NCBI RefSeq assembly: GCF_002086275.1
Contig: NZ_MVHT01000016.1
Coordinates: forward strand, 1 to 64,000
DNA length: 64,000 nucleotides
Source of the DNA: Mycobacterium intermedium
GTDB lineage: Bacteria; Actinomycetota; Actinomycetes; Mycobacteriales; Mycobacteriaceae
Direction: 5' to 3'
Under the pieces are notes generated by a model. The model searched no databases. It was not told where the DNA came from and worked only from the letters and a program-made list of their open reading frames with translations. This document shows, in pieces, positions 52,860-60,424 of the stretch. The translations under genes were made by a program, and so were the position numbers. Each line of letters opens with the position of its first letter. Within the stretch, counting starts at the first letter, position 1.

Positions 52860-53333
52860 TCAGCCGACATCGAGCAGCAGCGGCGCGGTCGGTAACTCCG
52901 TCGCTGGTGCCAGCCCGTCAAACAACTCGACAGCGGCCCCGATGGCTTCGTCGACGAACGCGGTGAAATCTTCGAAGCGCACGCGGCCGCCCATCCGCTG
53001 CGACCTGGCCCCGGCCACCCCGATGCGCAGCGGGTCCGAGGAACGGTGCACGTCCGCGGTGATCTCGCGGTGTTCCCGGTTCCATTCCTCGGCCAACCGC
53101 TGCAACCGATCGCGGTCTTCGGCGGGGAAGAAGCACGCCGGGGTGACCCGGATGGCGACCACATCGGGATGCAGAGGCGGGATCTCGACGTGGACGTGCA
53201 GACGCCGCTGGCCGGTGTTGATGACAAAGAAAAATTCGCCGTCGTGTTGCCCGCGGAAATACCGCCGCCCCCGGACGCGCAGGTAGCGCTCAATGAGGTC
53301 AGTACTCAGGGGCTCGGCCAGATGCGCAGTCAT
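52860..53333 (-). CDS. YbjN-domain protein
   Basis: A 157-residue protein from ATG 53333 (MTAHLAEP). LSTDLIERYLRVRGRRYFRGQHDGEFFFVINTGQRRLHVHVEI and the later PACFFPAEDRDRLQRLAEEWNREHREITADVHRSSDP match the YbjN/TY3-type chaperone-like fold common in actinobacteria. Function is unknown; related folds bind other proteins. It is a single leftward gene with its own hairpin terminator. The 205-base gap to the next rightward gene probably holds both promoters. Confidence 0.75.
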   Translation of the reverse strand: MTAHLAEPLSTDLIERYLRVRGRRYFRGQHDGEFFFVINTGQRRLHVHVEIPPLHPDVVAIRVTPACFFPAEDRDRLQRLAEEWNREHREITADVHRSSDPLRIGVAGARSQRMGGRVRFEDFTAFVDEAIGAAVELFDGLAPATELPTAPLLLDVG

Positions 53334-53538
53334 GATTGCCATCGTGGGGGCGCTGCCTATGTGTGTGCTTTGAGCCAGGGAAAGCGGTGGCGAAGAATCT
53401 GTTGAGAATTTGCTGAGTGACGCGGGCGGTGCCGGCGTTCAATGCCCTACTAGGCGTGTCGACATGACGTTGCTCGACTCGCTCGACGATCCCACCTAAC
53501 GTTGGCGGTGACCGGTGAATTTGCTAGGAGGGCTGACG

Positions 53539-53937
53539 GTGGTACTCGCAGTCGATCGGATTGACCACGTGGTCTTGAACTGCAACGACGTTGAGGCCAC
53601 TGCCGCGTGGTACGAACGGGTGCTGGGCATGACGCGAGAAACCTTTGGGGCATCGCACCGAGTTGCGCTTCGCTTCGGCAACCAGAAGATCAACCTGCGG
53701 CCGGTCGGGGCGCAAGCCGACGATCCCGACTGGGCTACCGGGTCCACCGAGGCGGCGGGATCCGCAGACCTGTGCTTCGTCACGCGTGCGACCCCAGGCG
53801 AGGTGCGTGCGCACCTCATCGAGTGCGGGGTGAAAATTACCGCCGGGCCGGTGATCCGGACCGGCGCGCTGGGCGTGATGACGTCGCACTATTGTCGCGA
53901 CATCGACGGCAATCTGATCGAAATCTCCGTCTACTGA
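53539..53937 (+). CDS. VOC/glyoxalase-family protein
   Basis: A 132-residue vicinal-oxygen-chelate protein. The first module has AVDRIDHVVLNCNDVEATAAWYERVLGMTRETFG and the second MTSHYCRDIDGNLIEISVY, with a His near the start and a Glu at the end as likely metal ligands. It may be a glyoxalase-like isomerase, dioxygenase or resistance protein. GTG 53539 is chosen because AGGAGG lies seven bases upstream; an ATG/TTG at 53515 is less likely. Confidence 0.82.
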   Translation: MVLAVDRIDHVVLNCNDVEATAAWYERVLGMTRETFGASHRVALRFGNQKINLRPVGAQADDPDWATGSTEAAGSADLCFVTRATPGEVRAHLIECGVKITAGPVIRTGALGVMTSHYCRDIDGNLIEISVY

Positions 53938-53970
53938 GCGTGATTCGCGGCTCGCCTAGATATCCGGTAT

Positions 53971-54426
53971 TCACAGCGGATACAGGGCCGGCAGGTTGAC
54001 CACAATGGCCTCCTGCGTGCTGCGCGCGATGACGACCTCGGTGGGCGTGGTCGGGTCCGGGTTCTCTTCCCGGTGCGGCAAGTACGGCGGGACGAAGATG
54101 TAGTCACCGGGCTGCGTCGCGATGCGAACCTCTTGAACTCCGTCGTGAAACACGAACTCCGGGTTGCCACTTCGTACATAGATGGCCGTCTCGGAGTCGC
54201 CGTGATGATGATTGGCCGACGCCGTCCCAGGCGAGACATGAGTCTCGCCCATCCAGAGCTTCTCGGCGCCGACCGATCGCCCGCTGAGCGCGGCAAAGCG
54301 GCGCATTCCGTCGGATTGCGCGGTGTCGGAACTGATCTCCGATGCCTTGACGTGGTGCACCCGGTTGCGTGCCACCGTGGGTGTGGATTCGTCGAAGTCG
54401 GGGTGGAATCCGTCCGCTGTTGCCAT
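53971..54426 (-). CDS. Cupin-domain protein
   Basis: A 151-residue single cupin. Motif 1 is SANHHHGDSETAIYVRSG and motif 2 is PGDYIFVPPYLPHREENPD; the His residues should bind a metal. A short N-terminal extension precedes the barrel. It may be a small dioxygenase, isomerase or sensor; no substrate can be named. GAAGGACACTC precedes the ATG. It lies directly downstream of the disulfide-oxidoreductase-like gene on the same strand (13-base gap), so the two are likely co-transcribed. Confidence 0.83.
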   Translation of the reverse strand: MATADGFHPDFDESTPTVARNRVHHVKASEISSDTAQSDGMRRFAALSGRSVGAEKLWMGETHVSPGTASANHHHGDSETAIYVRSGNPEFVFHDGVQEVRIATQPGDYIFVPPYLPHREENPDPTTPTEVVIARSTQEAIVVNLPALYPL

Positions 54427-54439
54427 GAGTGTCCTTCTG

Positions 54440-55897
54440 CTAGACGACGGTGAAAAACGAATCGCGATAGGCCTCAAGGAGTCTCAACCACAGCTCGCTG
54501 ATGGTGGGGAAGCATGGCACGGCGTGCCAGAGTCGATCGACGGGAACCCGACCGGCCACCGCGACGGTGGCGGCATGCAGCAGTTCCGTGACACCGGGGC
54601 CTACCAGGGTCACGCCGAGCAGGTGGCCCCTGTCGACATCGACCACCATGCGTGCCCGGCCGGTGTACCCGTCGGCAAAGAGTTCCGCACCCTTGACTGC
54701 ATCTCCGATCTCGACATCGATGGCCTTGATCCGATGACCCGCCCCGGCGGCCTGTTCGGCGGTCAGGCCCACCGCGGCGGCTTCGGGGTCGGTGAAGAAG
54801 GCCTGCGGTACCGCCAGGTGATCGGCGGTGATCGCGTGCGCGCCCCACGCCTGGGTGTCCAGTGGCTGTCCGGTTGCGCGGGCGGCGATGGCGGCACCGG
54901 CGATGCGGGCCTGGTACTTGCCCAAATGCGTCAACAACGCATGATGGATCACGTCGCCGGCGGCATAGAGCCAACCGTCGTCGATGCCCCGTACCCGGCA
55001 GGTGTCGTCGACGTCCAACCAGTTGCCCGGCGTCAATCCCACTGTCTCCAAACCGATGTCATCGGTGAGTGGTGCCCTGCCGGTGGCGAACAGGATCTCG
55101 TCGACGGTGAGCTTGCTGCCGTCGTCCAGGTCCAGCTCCACCGCCTCCGCGGGGTCGGGTCGGTGCAGTGCGCGGACCGACACCCCCAATCGCACGTCGA
55201 CGCCGGCATCGGCCAGGCCGCGGCGGACGTATTCGCCGACGAACGGCTCCATCCGGGGAAGCAGGCCAGAACCCCGAACCAGTAGGGTCACCGCCGAGCC
55301 CAATCCCTGCCAGGCCGTGGCCATTTCGACACCCACACCACCCGCGCCGACGACGGCGAGCCGACCCGGGACCGAGCTGCTGTCGGTGGCCTGACGGTTG
55401 GTCCACGGTCGCGCGTCGGCGATGCCGGGCAGGTCGGGCAGGAGCGGCCGGCTTCCGGTACAGACGACCACCGCGTGGCATGCGGTGAGCACCAATGGCT
55501 CGCCGTCGGCTGTGGCCACGGCGACTTGGCGCGGACCGTCCAGCCGGCCATGGCCGCGGATCAGCGTGGCGCCGATGTCGCCCACCCAGTCGGCTTGGCC
55601 GGTGTCATCCCAGTTGGTCACATAGCGGTCGCGGCGGCCAAACACGCCAGAAGGATCGATGGAACCGCTGATCGCTTCCCGCGCGCCGTCGACCCGACGG
55701 GCGTCTGCGACGGCGAGGACGGGACGCAGCAATGCCTTGCTGGGCACGCAGGCCCAGTACGAGCATTCACCGCCGACGAGTTCGCGCTCGACAACGGCAA
55801 CGCTGAGGCCGGCCGCTCGGGCGCGGTCGGCGGCGTTCTGCCCGACCGGGCCCGCGCCGAGCACCACGACGTCATATTCCTGTTGGTAACCTGGCAT
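54440..55897 (-). CDS. Pyridine-nucleotide disulfide oxidoreductase (Rv0794c-like)
   Basis: A 485-residue FAD enzyme of the dihydrolipoamide dehydrogenase/mercuric reductase family. FAD loop: DVVVLGAGPVGQNAADRARAAG. Redox pair: GGECSYWACVPSK (C-x4-C). NAD loop: AVVGAGGVGVEMATAWQGLG. Second FAD motif: GWLYAAGDV. C-terminal dimerisation: HAVPCFPTISELW, where the usual HPT-E motif appears as FPTISE, so the acid-base His of lipoamide dehydrogenases is not in its standard place. It probably reduces a non-lipoamide substrate. The ATG at 55897 is chosen; GTG 55915 would add six residues. Confidence 0.85.
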   Translation of the reverse strand: MPGYQQEYDVVVLGAGPVGQNAADRARAAGLSVAVVERELVGGECSYWACVPSKALLRPVLAVADARRVDGAREAISGSIDPSGVFGRRDRYVTNWDDTGQADWVGDIGATLIRGHGRLDGPRQVAVATADGEPLVLTACHAVVVCTGSRPLLPDLPGIADARPWTNRQATDSSSVPGRLAVVGAGGVGVEMATAWQGLGSAVTLLVRGSGLLPRMEPFVGEYVRRGLADAGVDVRLGVSVRALHRPDPAEAVELDLDDGSKLTVDEILFATGRAPLTDDIGLETVGLTPGNWLDVDDTCRVRGIDDGWLYAAGDVIHHALLTHLGKYQARIAGAAIAARATGQPLDTQAWGAHAITADHLAVPQAFFTDPEAAAVGLTAEQAAGAGHRIKAIDVEIGDAVKGAELFADGYTGRARMVVDVDRGHLLGVTLVGPGVTELLHAATVAVAGRVPVDRLWHAVPCFPTISELWLRLLEAYRDSFFTVV

Positions 55898-55920
55898 GCT
55901 TGCGGATCCTTTCACTGGAG

Positions 55921-55978
55921 CGAGCAGACGCGAAAGCCCCCCAAGCTCCGGTCAATTGGGCACTTATGCGTCTGCTCG
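55921..55978. terminator. Inverted repeat copy 4 (imperfect)
   Basis: CGAGCAGACGC (55921-55931) pairs with GCGTCTGCTCG (55968-55978) over 11 bp; inner sequence pairs only partly. It shares the arm core of copies 1-3. The right arm encodes the last residues (RRADA) and abuts the stop of the leftward HAD-type gene, so the element supplies its 3' end and likely terminator ahead of the next leftward gene. Confidence 0.7.
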
Positions 55979-56656
55979 GCGGAGGTGGCTGAGGCGCTCG
56001 GCGAGGTCGGGCAGGTCGCGCGCCACGAGGTCTGGTTGCGGCAGACCCCGAACCGAAAGTGGCGGAATACCCCGGCGTGTGATGAAGGCAGTGCTGAAAC
56101 CGGCATTTCGGGCCCCGAGGAGATCCCACTCATGCGCGGCCACCATCACGCACTCCGCAGGGATCACATCCAGTACCTCGCATACCTGACGGTAGACCGT
56201 CGGGGCGGGCTTGAATGCGCGGCGGGTATCGACGGTTAACTGACGTTCGAAGAAGCCGGCGAGGCCGGCGTTGTCCAGCGGGGACGGGGCGCCTTCCCGG
56301 TGCGGTGAATTGGTCAGCGTAATCAGCCGAAAGCCGTTGTCGCGTAGTAGGTTCAGCCCTTCGACGACATCCGGATGCGCCGGCATGTTGCGCATCGCGG
56401 TCTGTAGGCGGGCCGTGTCGTGGTCCGTTACCCGGACGTGGTAACGGTCCGCCAGCGTCCGCAGCACACCGCCGCCCAGGGTGAAGAAGTCGACATAGCG
56501 TTCGGACAAGGTGACCGTCATCGAGTACATGACGAGCCGGGTGAACCATTCATGCAACACGCGCTCGTCCCCGAACAACTCGCCGAAAAGCGGAGCCACC
56601 GACTCGAGATCGATCAGTGTTTCGTTCACGTCGAAGACGAGCACAGATGGTTGCAT
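55964..56656 (-). CDS. HAD-superfamily hydrolase, haloacid-dehalogenase type II-like
   Basis: A 230-residue HAD hydrolase. The nucleophile motif is VLVFDVNETLIDLES (first Asp, D9), motif II is LITLTNSPHREG (Thr/Ser), motif III Lys in RRAFKPAPTVYRQVCEVL, and motif IV VMVAAHEWDLLGARNAGF. The NET variant of the first motif is common in actinobacterial haloacid-dehalogenase-like proteins. It may dehalogenate 2-haloacids or be a phosphatase. Its last five codons lie within inverted repeat copy 4. Confidence 0.85.
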   Translation of the reverse strand: MQPSVLVFDVNETLIDLESVAPLFGELFGDERVLHEWFTRLVMYSMTVTLSERYVDFFTLGGGVLRTLADRYHVRVTDHDTARLQTAMRNMPAHPDVVEGLNLLRDNGFRLITLTNSPHREGAPSPLDNAGLAGFFERQLTVDTRRAFKPAPTVYRQVCEVLDVIPAECVMVAAHEWDLLGARNAGFSTAFITRRGIPPLSVRGLPQPDLVARDLPDLAERLSHLRRADA

Positions 56657-56808
56657 GACTGGTCTTCAACCTTCTTTCGGTCGGAATGTCTGATCGCAGG
56701 TGACCGACCACACGTAGACAGATCAACACCGTCGACCCATTGGCCATTCCGAGGCGTGACCGTGCGGCGACGCACGGTTGCGTGTCTTTCGGATCAGTTG
56801 GGTGCGGG

Positions 56809-57867
56809 TCAATCCAAAACGACGACCATCTTCCCTCCGGCCTCACCGGCCTCCATGACCCGGTGCGCCTCGTGAATCTGATCGAACGAGAAGACGCGCG
56901 ACGGCTTCGCATCCAACCGGCCGTCAGCCACCTGGCCGGCGATGTCGGCCAACGGCACATCGGAAAGCGGGAATCCGGGAGTGCCAAAGACGAAGCTGCC
57001 GAAGAAGGTCAAATTCACCCCGCTGGCCATGCGCAGCAGCGGGTTGAAATCTGCGATGGGCGCGAGGCCACCGAGCCATCCGGCCAGACAGGCGGTCCCG
57101 CCGCGGCGCAGCATGTCCAGGGAGTCGAGAATGGTGCTGTTGCCGACGAGATCGAGAACAGCGTCAATCTCCTTGGCTTCGGCGATATGGGCGGCCAAAT
57201 CGGTTCTTTCCACCTCCACGCGCGTAGCGCCCAGTTTCTCGAGCATGGAAAATTTTTGTGGGCTGCGCGCGGTGGCGATGACGCGAGCACCAGCGGTTAC
57301 GGCCATCTTGAGTGCAGCCTGCCCAAAGGAAGACGTCGCACCCCGTATCACCAATGTCTGACCCGCCTTCAGGTCCAGGTTGCGGAACAGGCACGTCCAA
57401 GCGACGGCGAACGTTTCGGGCAGCGCCGCCAACACCGACCACGGCAAGTCCGAATCGATGAGGGCGACGTTCGCCGCCCGCACGCGGGTGTATTCGGCAT
57501 AACTGCCGTTGATCGTTCGTCCGAGGCCACCCATCAACGCGGCCACCTTGGCTCCGACGGGGAACTCCCCACCTGGACAGGCATCGACGATGCCCACGCA
57601 TTCGATGCCGCTGACCTCTGCGGCTTCCGCCCATTCGCCTCGGCGCATGTGCAGTTCGGCATGGTTGATCCCAAATCCCTTGATCTGTATGACGACTTCG
57701 CCATCTTTGGGCAGCGGCTTGGGGATGTCGGTGTAGACCAAGCTGTCGAGTCCGCCAAACCCGGCCAGGATGATCGCGCGCATGGTTTCACCGCCGTGCG
57801 AATCTCTGACGACAGCGGGGGCCGTCGGTAACGAGGCATCCTGTGCGATCGCATTCGTAGCGGACAT
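56809..57867 (-). CDS. Zinc-type alcohol dehydrogenase/quinone oxidoreductase-like protein
   Basis: A 352-residue medium-chain dehydrogenase/reductase of the quinone-oxidoreductase type: GETMRAIILAGFGGLDSLVYTDIPKPLPKDGEVVIQIKGFGINHAEL, then TLVIRGATSSFGQAALKMAVTAGARVIATARS as the NADPH loop, and no zinc Cys cluster. It probably reduces quinones or enones. An N-terminal ~28-residue Ala-rich extension precedes the fold; a second in-frame Met (MRAII) at residue 29 could be the true start. Two GGG-N8-CCC operators lie 50-80 bases upstream, linking it to the tandem TetR protein encoded next to it. Confidence 0.85.
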   Translation of the reverse strand: MSATNAIAQDASLPTAPAVVRDSHGGETMRAIILAGFGGLDSLVYTDIPKPLPKDGEVVIQIKGFGINHAELHMRRGEWAEAAEVSGIECVGIVDACPGGEFPVGAKVAALMGGLGRTINGSYAEYTRVRAANVALIDSDLPWSVLAALPETFAVAWTCLFRNLDLKAGQTLVIRGATSSFGQAALKMAVTAGARVIATARSPQKFSMLEKLGATRVEVERTDLAAHIAEAKEIDAVLDLVGNSTILDSLDMLRRGGTACLAGWLGGLAPIADFNPLLRMASGVNLTFFGSFVFGTPGFPLSDVPLADIAGQVADGRLDAKPSRVFSFDQIHEAHRVMEAGEAGGKMVVVLD

Positions 57868-57919
57868 TGTCAGCCCTTTCGATTCGACAACGGGCCTGCG
57901 GTGCGGGGTCAGTAACCAG

Positions 57920-57963
57920 TAATTATGGGCCGTATGACCCATAATTATGGGCTGAACGACCCA
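57920..57963. promoter_or_regulatory. Two tandem GGG-N8-CCC operators
   Basis: Site A has 10-bp arms TAATTATGGG and CCCATAATTA around eight bases (57920-57947). Site B is TGGG-N8-CCCA (57948-57963), its GGG exactly 22 bp from that of A. They lie upstream of the quinone-oxidoreductase-like gene and share architecture with sites at 59398, 60337 and 60392. Confidence 0.7.
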
Positions 57964-58006
57964 GAATGTCCAGCGTGAGCGCCGCGCAACCAACCGGATC
58001 GGGCCG

Positions 58007-59365
58007 TCAGGCCTTTGACCTGCGCCGCGATGAACGGCCGGCATCTTTGTCGGACCGCGCAAAAGAGCGCACATAATCGACCCCGGCGTTGACCGCCACG
58101 CGCAGCGGCTGGGGATCACCGATGGCGTGCGTGAGCATCGCGCCGCCCTGGTGCACGGTCACCAGCGATACCGCAAGGTGGCGAGGGTCGGCGTCGGCCC
58201 GCAAGTCCCCACGGCGTCGCATCGCTTCGAGACCTTCGCGAAACAGCTCGATCCACTCGTCATATCCGGCGGAAAGGTCGTCGTGAATGTCGTCGTCGGC
58301 GTCGATCAGCTCGCCGGCCAGCGACCCGTAGACGCAACCGCCGATCCGGTATACGGCGTCGATGTCGGCAATGCATGCGTCGGCCCAGGACTGAAGGGCC
58401 GCAACGCTATCGAGGGCACCCAGCCGCGGCTGGGTGTGGAAGGTCACGACATCGCTGCGGCGGGAAGCGATCACCTGACGGGTCAGATCCCGCTTGTCTC
58501 CGAAATAGTGTGAAATCTGCGATCCGCCGACCCCTGCGGTGGTTCGAACTTCCTCAATGCTCGTGTTGTCGACGCCGCGCTCGAACATCAGCCGTGCGGC
58601 GGCCTCGACGATCCGTGCCCGGGTCGCCAGTCCCTTCCGGGTGAAGTGCGGATCTTCGGCGACCGCGGGACGGGACGCCCGAGTCCGCCCGCGCCGGCCA
58701 CGAGGCTGCCGGACCGGGCGCGGGCTTCGTTCGGCAGGGTCGGCGGCGAACATGCGCAGATAGTTGACGGCACATCGAGTGGCATCGGCGTGCGGCCACT
58801 CCGCGCGATAGGTATAGGACAGCGTGCCACCGCCCTGGTGGGCGCTGACGATGACCGTTGCCAAACTTGTCGGTTCCGCGATCGGGAGAAGAACGCCGCC
58901 GTCCTTCATCTGCTGAATCGCCTTTTCCAGCAGCTTTATCCACTGCAAGTATCCGGCGCCCAGCGTCATGCGGGTGGCGTCGTCGGACTTTGCCAGCTGA
59001 GCGGCCAGGGCGTGGTAGGTGGGCGTTCCTGTGCTGGCGACGCGTCGCAGGTAACGCATGTTGAGCTCGGCCCACCGCTCGAAGTCGGCAAACGAGCGCA
59101 AGCCGCCGAGCTTGGGTTGCTCATGAAAGGCGAGCACCACAGCGATCTGGCGGGCCACGACCGCGCGGATCAGCGCGCTCTTGTCGGCGAAGTAGTGCGC
59201 AAGCTGCGAACCGCTGACCGAGGCGGCCCTGCGCACTCCGTCCATGTTGAGCGCCCGCAGCCCATGCGCGACGATCAGTTCGGCGGCCGCCAGCACGATC
59301 CGCTCGCGGGTGGCGCGCCCCTTGGGGGTTAGCCGCCTTTCCGTCTGGTCGTCGGGCAGAACCAT
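58007..59365 (-). CDS. Double-length TetR regulator (two TetR units in one chain)
   Basis: A 452-residue protein made of two complete TetR-like units. Unit 1 has its HTH at residues ~17-65 (RERIVLAAAELIVAHG, SGSQLAHYFADKSALI); unit 2 repeats it at ~247-295 (RARIVEAAARLMFERG, GGSQISHYFGDKRDLT), offset by about 230 residues. Each is followed by its own ligand-type domain with matching segments (VIVSAHQGGGTLSYTY and LVTVHQGGAMLTHAI). A basic Pro/Arg linker (~208-240) joins them. Ordinary TetR proteins are ~200 residues and dimerise; here one chain can supply both DNA-reading heads. GGG-N8-CCC sites lie upstream of it and of the flanking genes, so it probably controls itself and the neighbours. 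Confidence 0.9.
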   Translation of the reverse strand: MVLPDDQTERRLTPKGRATRERIVLAAAELIVAHGLRALNMDGVRRAASVSGSQLAHYFADKSALIRAVVARQIAVVLAFHEQPKLGGLRSFADFERWAELNMRYLRRVASTGTPTYHALAAQLAKSDDATRMTLGAGYLQWIKLLEKAIQQMKDGGVLLPIAEPTSLATVIVSAHQGGGTLSYTYRAEWPHADATRCAVNYLRMFAADPAERSPRPVRQPRGRRGRTRASRPAVAEDPHFTRKGLATRARIVEAAARLMFERGVDNTSIEEVRTTAGVGGSQISHYFGDKRDLTRQVIASRRSDVVTFHTQPRLGALDSVAALQSWADACIADIDAVYRIGGCVYGSLAGELIDADDDIHDDLSAGYDEWIELFREGLEAMRRRGDLRADADPRHLAVSLVTVHQGGAMLTHAIGDPQPLRVAVNAGVDYVRSFARSDKDAGRSSRRRSKA

Positions 59366-59397
59366 CGCGTCAGGCTAACGTGCGAACCATTCCCATA

Positions 59398-59415
59398 ATG
59401 GGATATTTAGCCCAT
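59398..59415. promoter_or_regulatory. GGG-N8-CCC operator before tandem TetR gene
   Basis: ATGGG-N8-CCCAT lies 33-50 bases upstream of the tandem TetR start, preceded by an extra CCCAT half-site at 59392-59396. It suggests autoregulation. Confidence 0.65.
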
Positions 59416-59445
59416 ATTCTCCTCGCGCCGCCAGTCGGGCAACCG

Positions 59446-60318
59446 TCACGCTGGTACGGGAACCGTTGCGAGGAACTCGCGAATCAGCCCGGTAACTTCT
59501 GGCAGTGCGGACTCCAACAGGAAGTGCCCGCCGTCGAGCAGATGGATCTGGGCATGGGGGAGGTCCCCGGCGAACGCTTCCGCGCCGGCCGGACCGAAAA
59601 TCTCGTCACCGCGGCCCCATACCGCGAGCAGCGGAACACCCGAGGCGCGGAAGTACTCGTGCAGTTGCGGGTAGAGGGGCGCGTTCGTCGCATAGTCGCG
59701 GAACAGCTTCAGCTGGATCAGGTCGTTGCCGGGCCGGGATAGCAGAGCGAAGTCGTGACGCCAGGATTCAGGGTCGATCAGGGTTTCGTCGGGCACGCCG
59801 GTGACGTACTGCCAGCGGGTGGCCTCGAGCGTGAGGAACTGCCGGACCGCGGCCTCGTTGTCCCCGGTCGGCTCGCTTTGATATGCCCGGACCCCCTTCC
59901 AGAAATCCTCGACAAACCCGGCGTCATAGCCGTTGCCGTTCTGAGTGATGATCGCCGTGATCGCGTCCGGATCGCGCAGCGCCAACCGCCACCCGATCGG
60001 TGCGCCGTAATCCTGGACATACATGGCGTACTTGGCGATCCCGAGCTCGCGCAACAATCCCGCGGTGAGATCGGTGAGCGCGTCGAAGGTGTAGTCGAAT
60101 TCGTCGACCGACGGTGCGGCGGAGAGGCCGAATCCCAGGTGATCCGGTGCGATCACGTGGTAGCGGTCGGCGAGTTGTGGAATCAGGCCGCGGAACATGT
60201 ACGAGCTGGCGGGGAAGCCATGCAAGAGCACGACTGCGGGTGAGTCGGGGTCGCCGGCTTCGCGATAGAACAGCCGATGGCCGTCGATCGAGATGTAGCG
60301 ATGATGAATGGCGGTCAT
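59446..60318 (-). CDS. Alpha/beta hydrolase, haloalkane-dehalogenase/epoxide-hydrolase-like
   Basis: A 290-residue hydrolase. The oxyanion motif is VVLLHGFPASSYMFRGLI; the nucleophile elbow reads YVQDYGAPIGWRLAL, with Asp rather than Ser as nucleophile, as in haloalkane and fluoroacetate dehalogenases and epoxide hydrolases. The acid is in VWGRGDEIFGPAG and the His in LLDGGHFLLES. Tyr replaces the Trp that usually follows the nucleophile in haloalkane dehalogenases, so the substrate class is open. ATG 60318 is chosen (GGAG upstream); the long open frame upstream overlaps the divergent MOSC gene. Transcription likely starts from the shared operator region. Confidence 0.87.
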   Translation of the reverse strand: MTAIHHRYISIDGHRLFYREAGDPDSPAVVLLHGFPASSYMFRGLIPQLADRYHVIAPDHLGFGLSAAPSVDEFDYTFDALTDLTAGLLRELGIAKYAMYVQDYGAPIGWRLALRDPDAITAIITQNGNGYDAGFVEDFWKGVRAYQSEPTGDNEAAVRQFLTLEATRWQYVTGVPDETLIDPESWRHDFALLSRPGNDLIQLKLFRDYATNAPLYPQLHEYFRASGVPLLAVWGRGDEIFGPAGAEAFAGDLPHAQIHLLDGGHFLLESALPEVTGLIREFLATVPVPA

Positions 60319-60336
60319 GGCGGCGCTCCGTACTTT

Positions 60337-60407
60337 TTGGGTTGTGCAACCCAATATGCCCATTGACCATGGTGTCGGGTCAAGCATAATCTGGGTCACA
60401 CATCCCA
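60337..60407. promoter_or_regulatory. Two GGG-N8-CCC operators in divergent promoter
   Basis: TTGGG-N8-CCCAA (60337-60354) and TGGG-N8-CCCA (60392-60407) lie between the leftward hydrolase (start 60318) and the rightward MOSC fusion (start 60425). The half-site and eight-base gap match those upstream of the quinone-oxidoreductase-like and tandem TetR genes. Confidence 0.65.
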
Positions 60408-60424
60408 ATCGGGTAGGAGATGCA

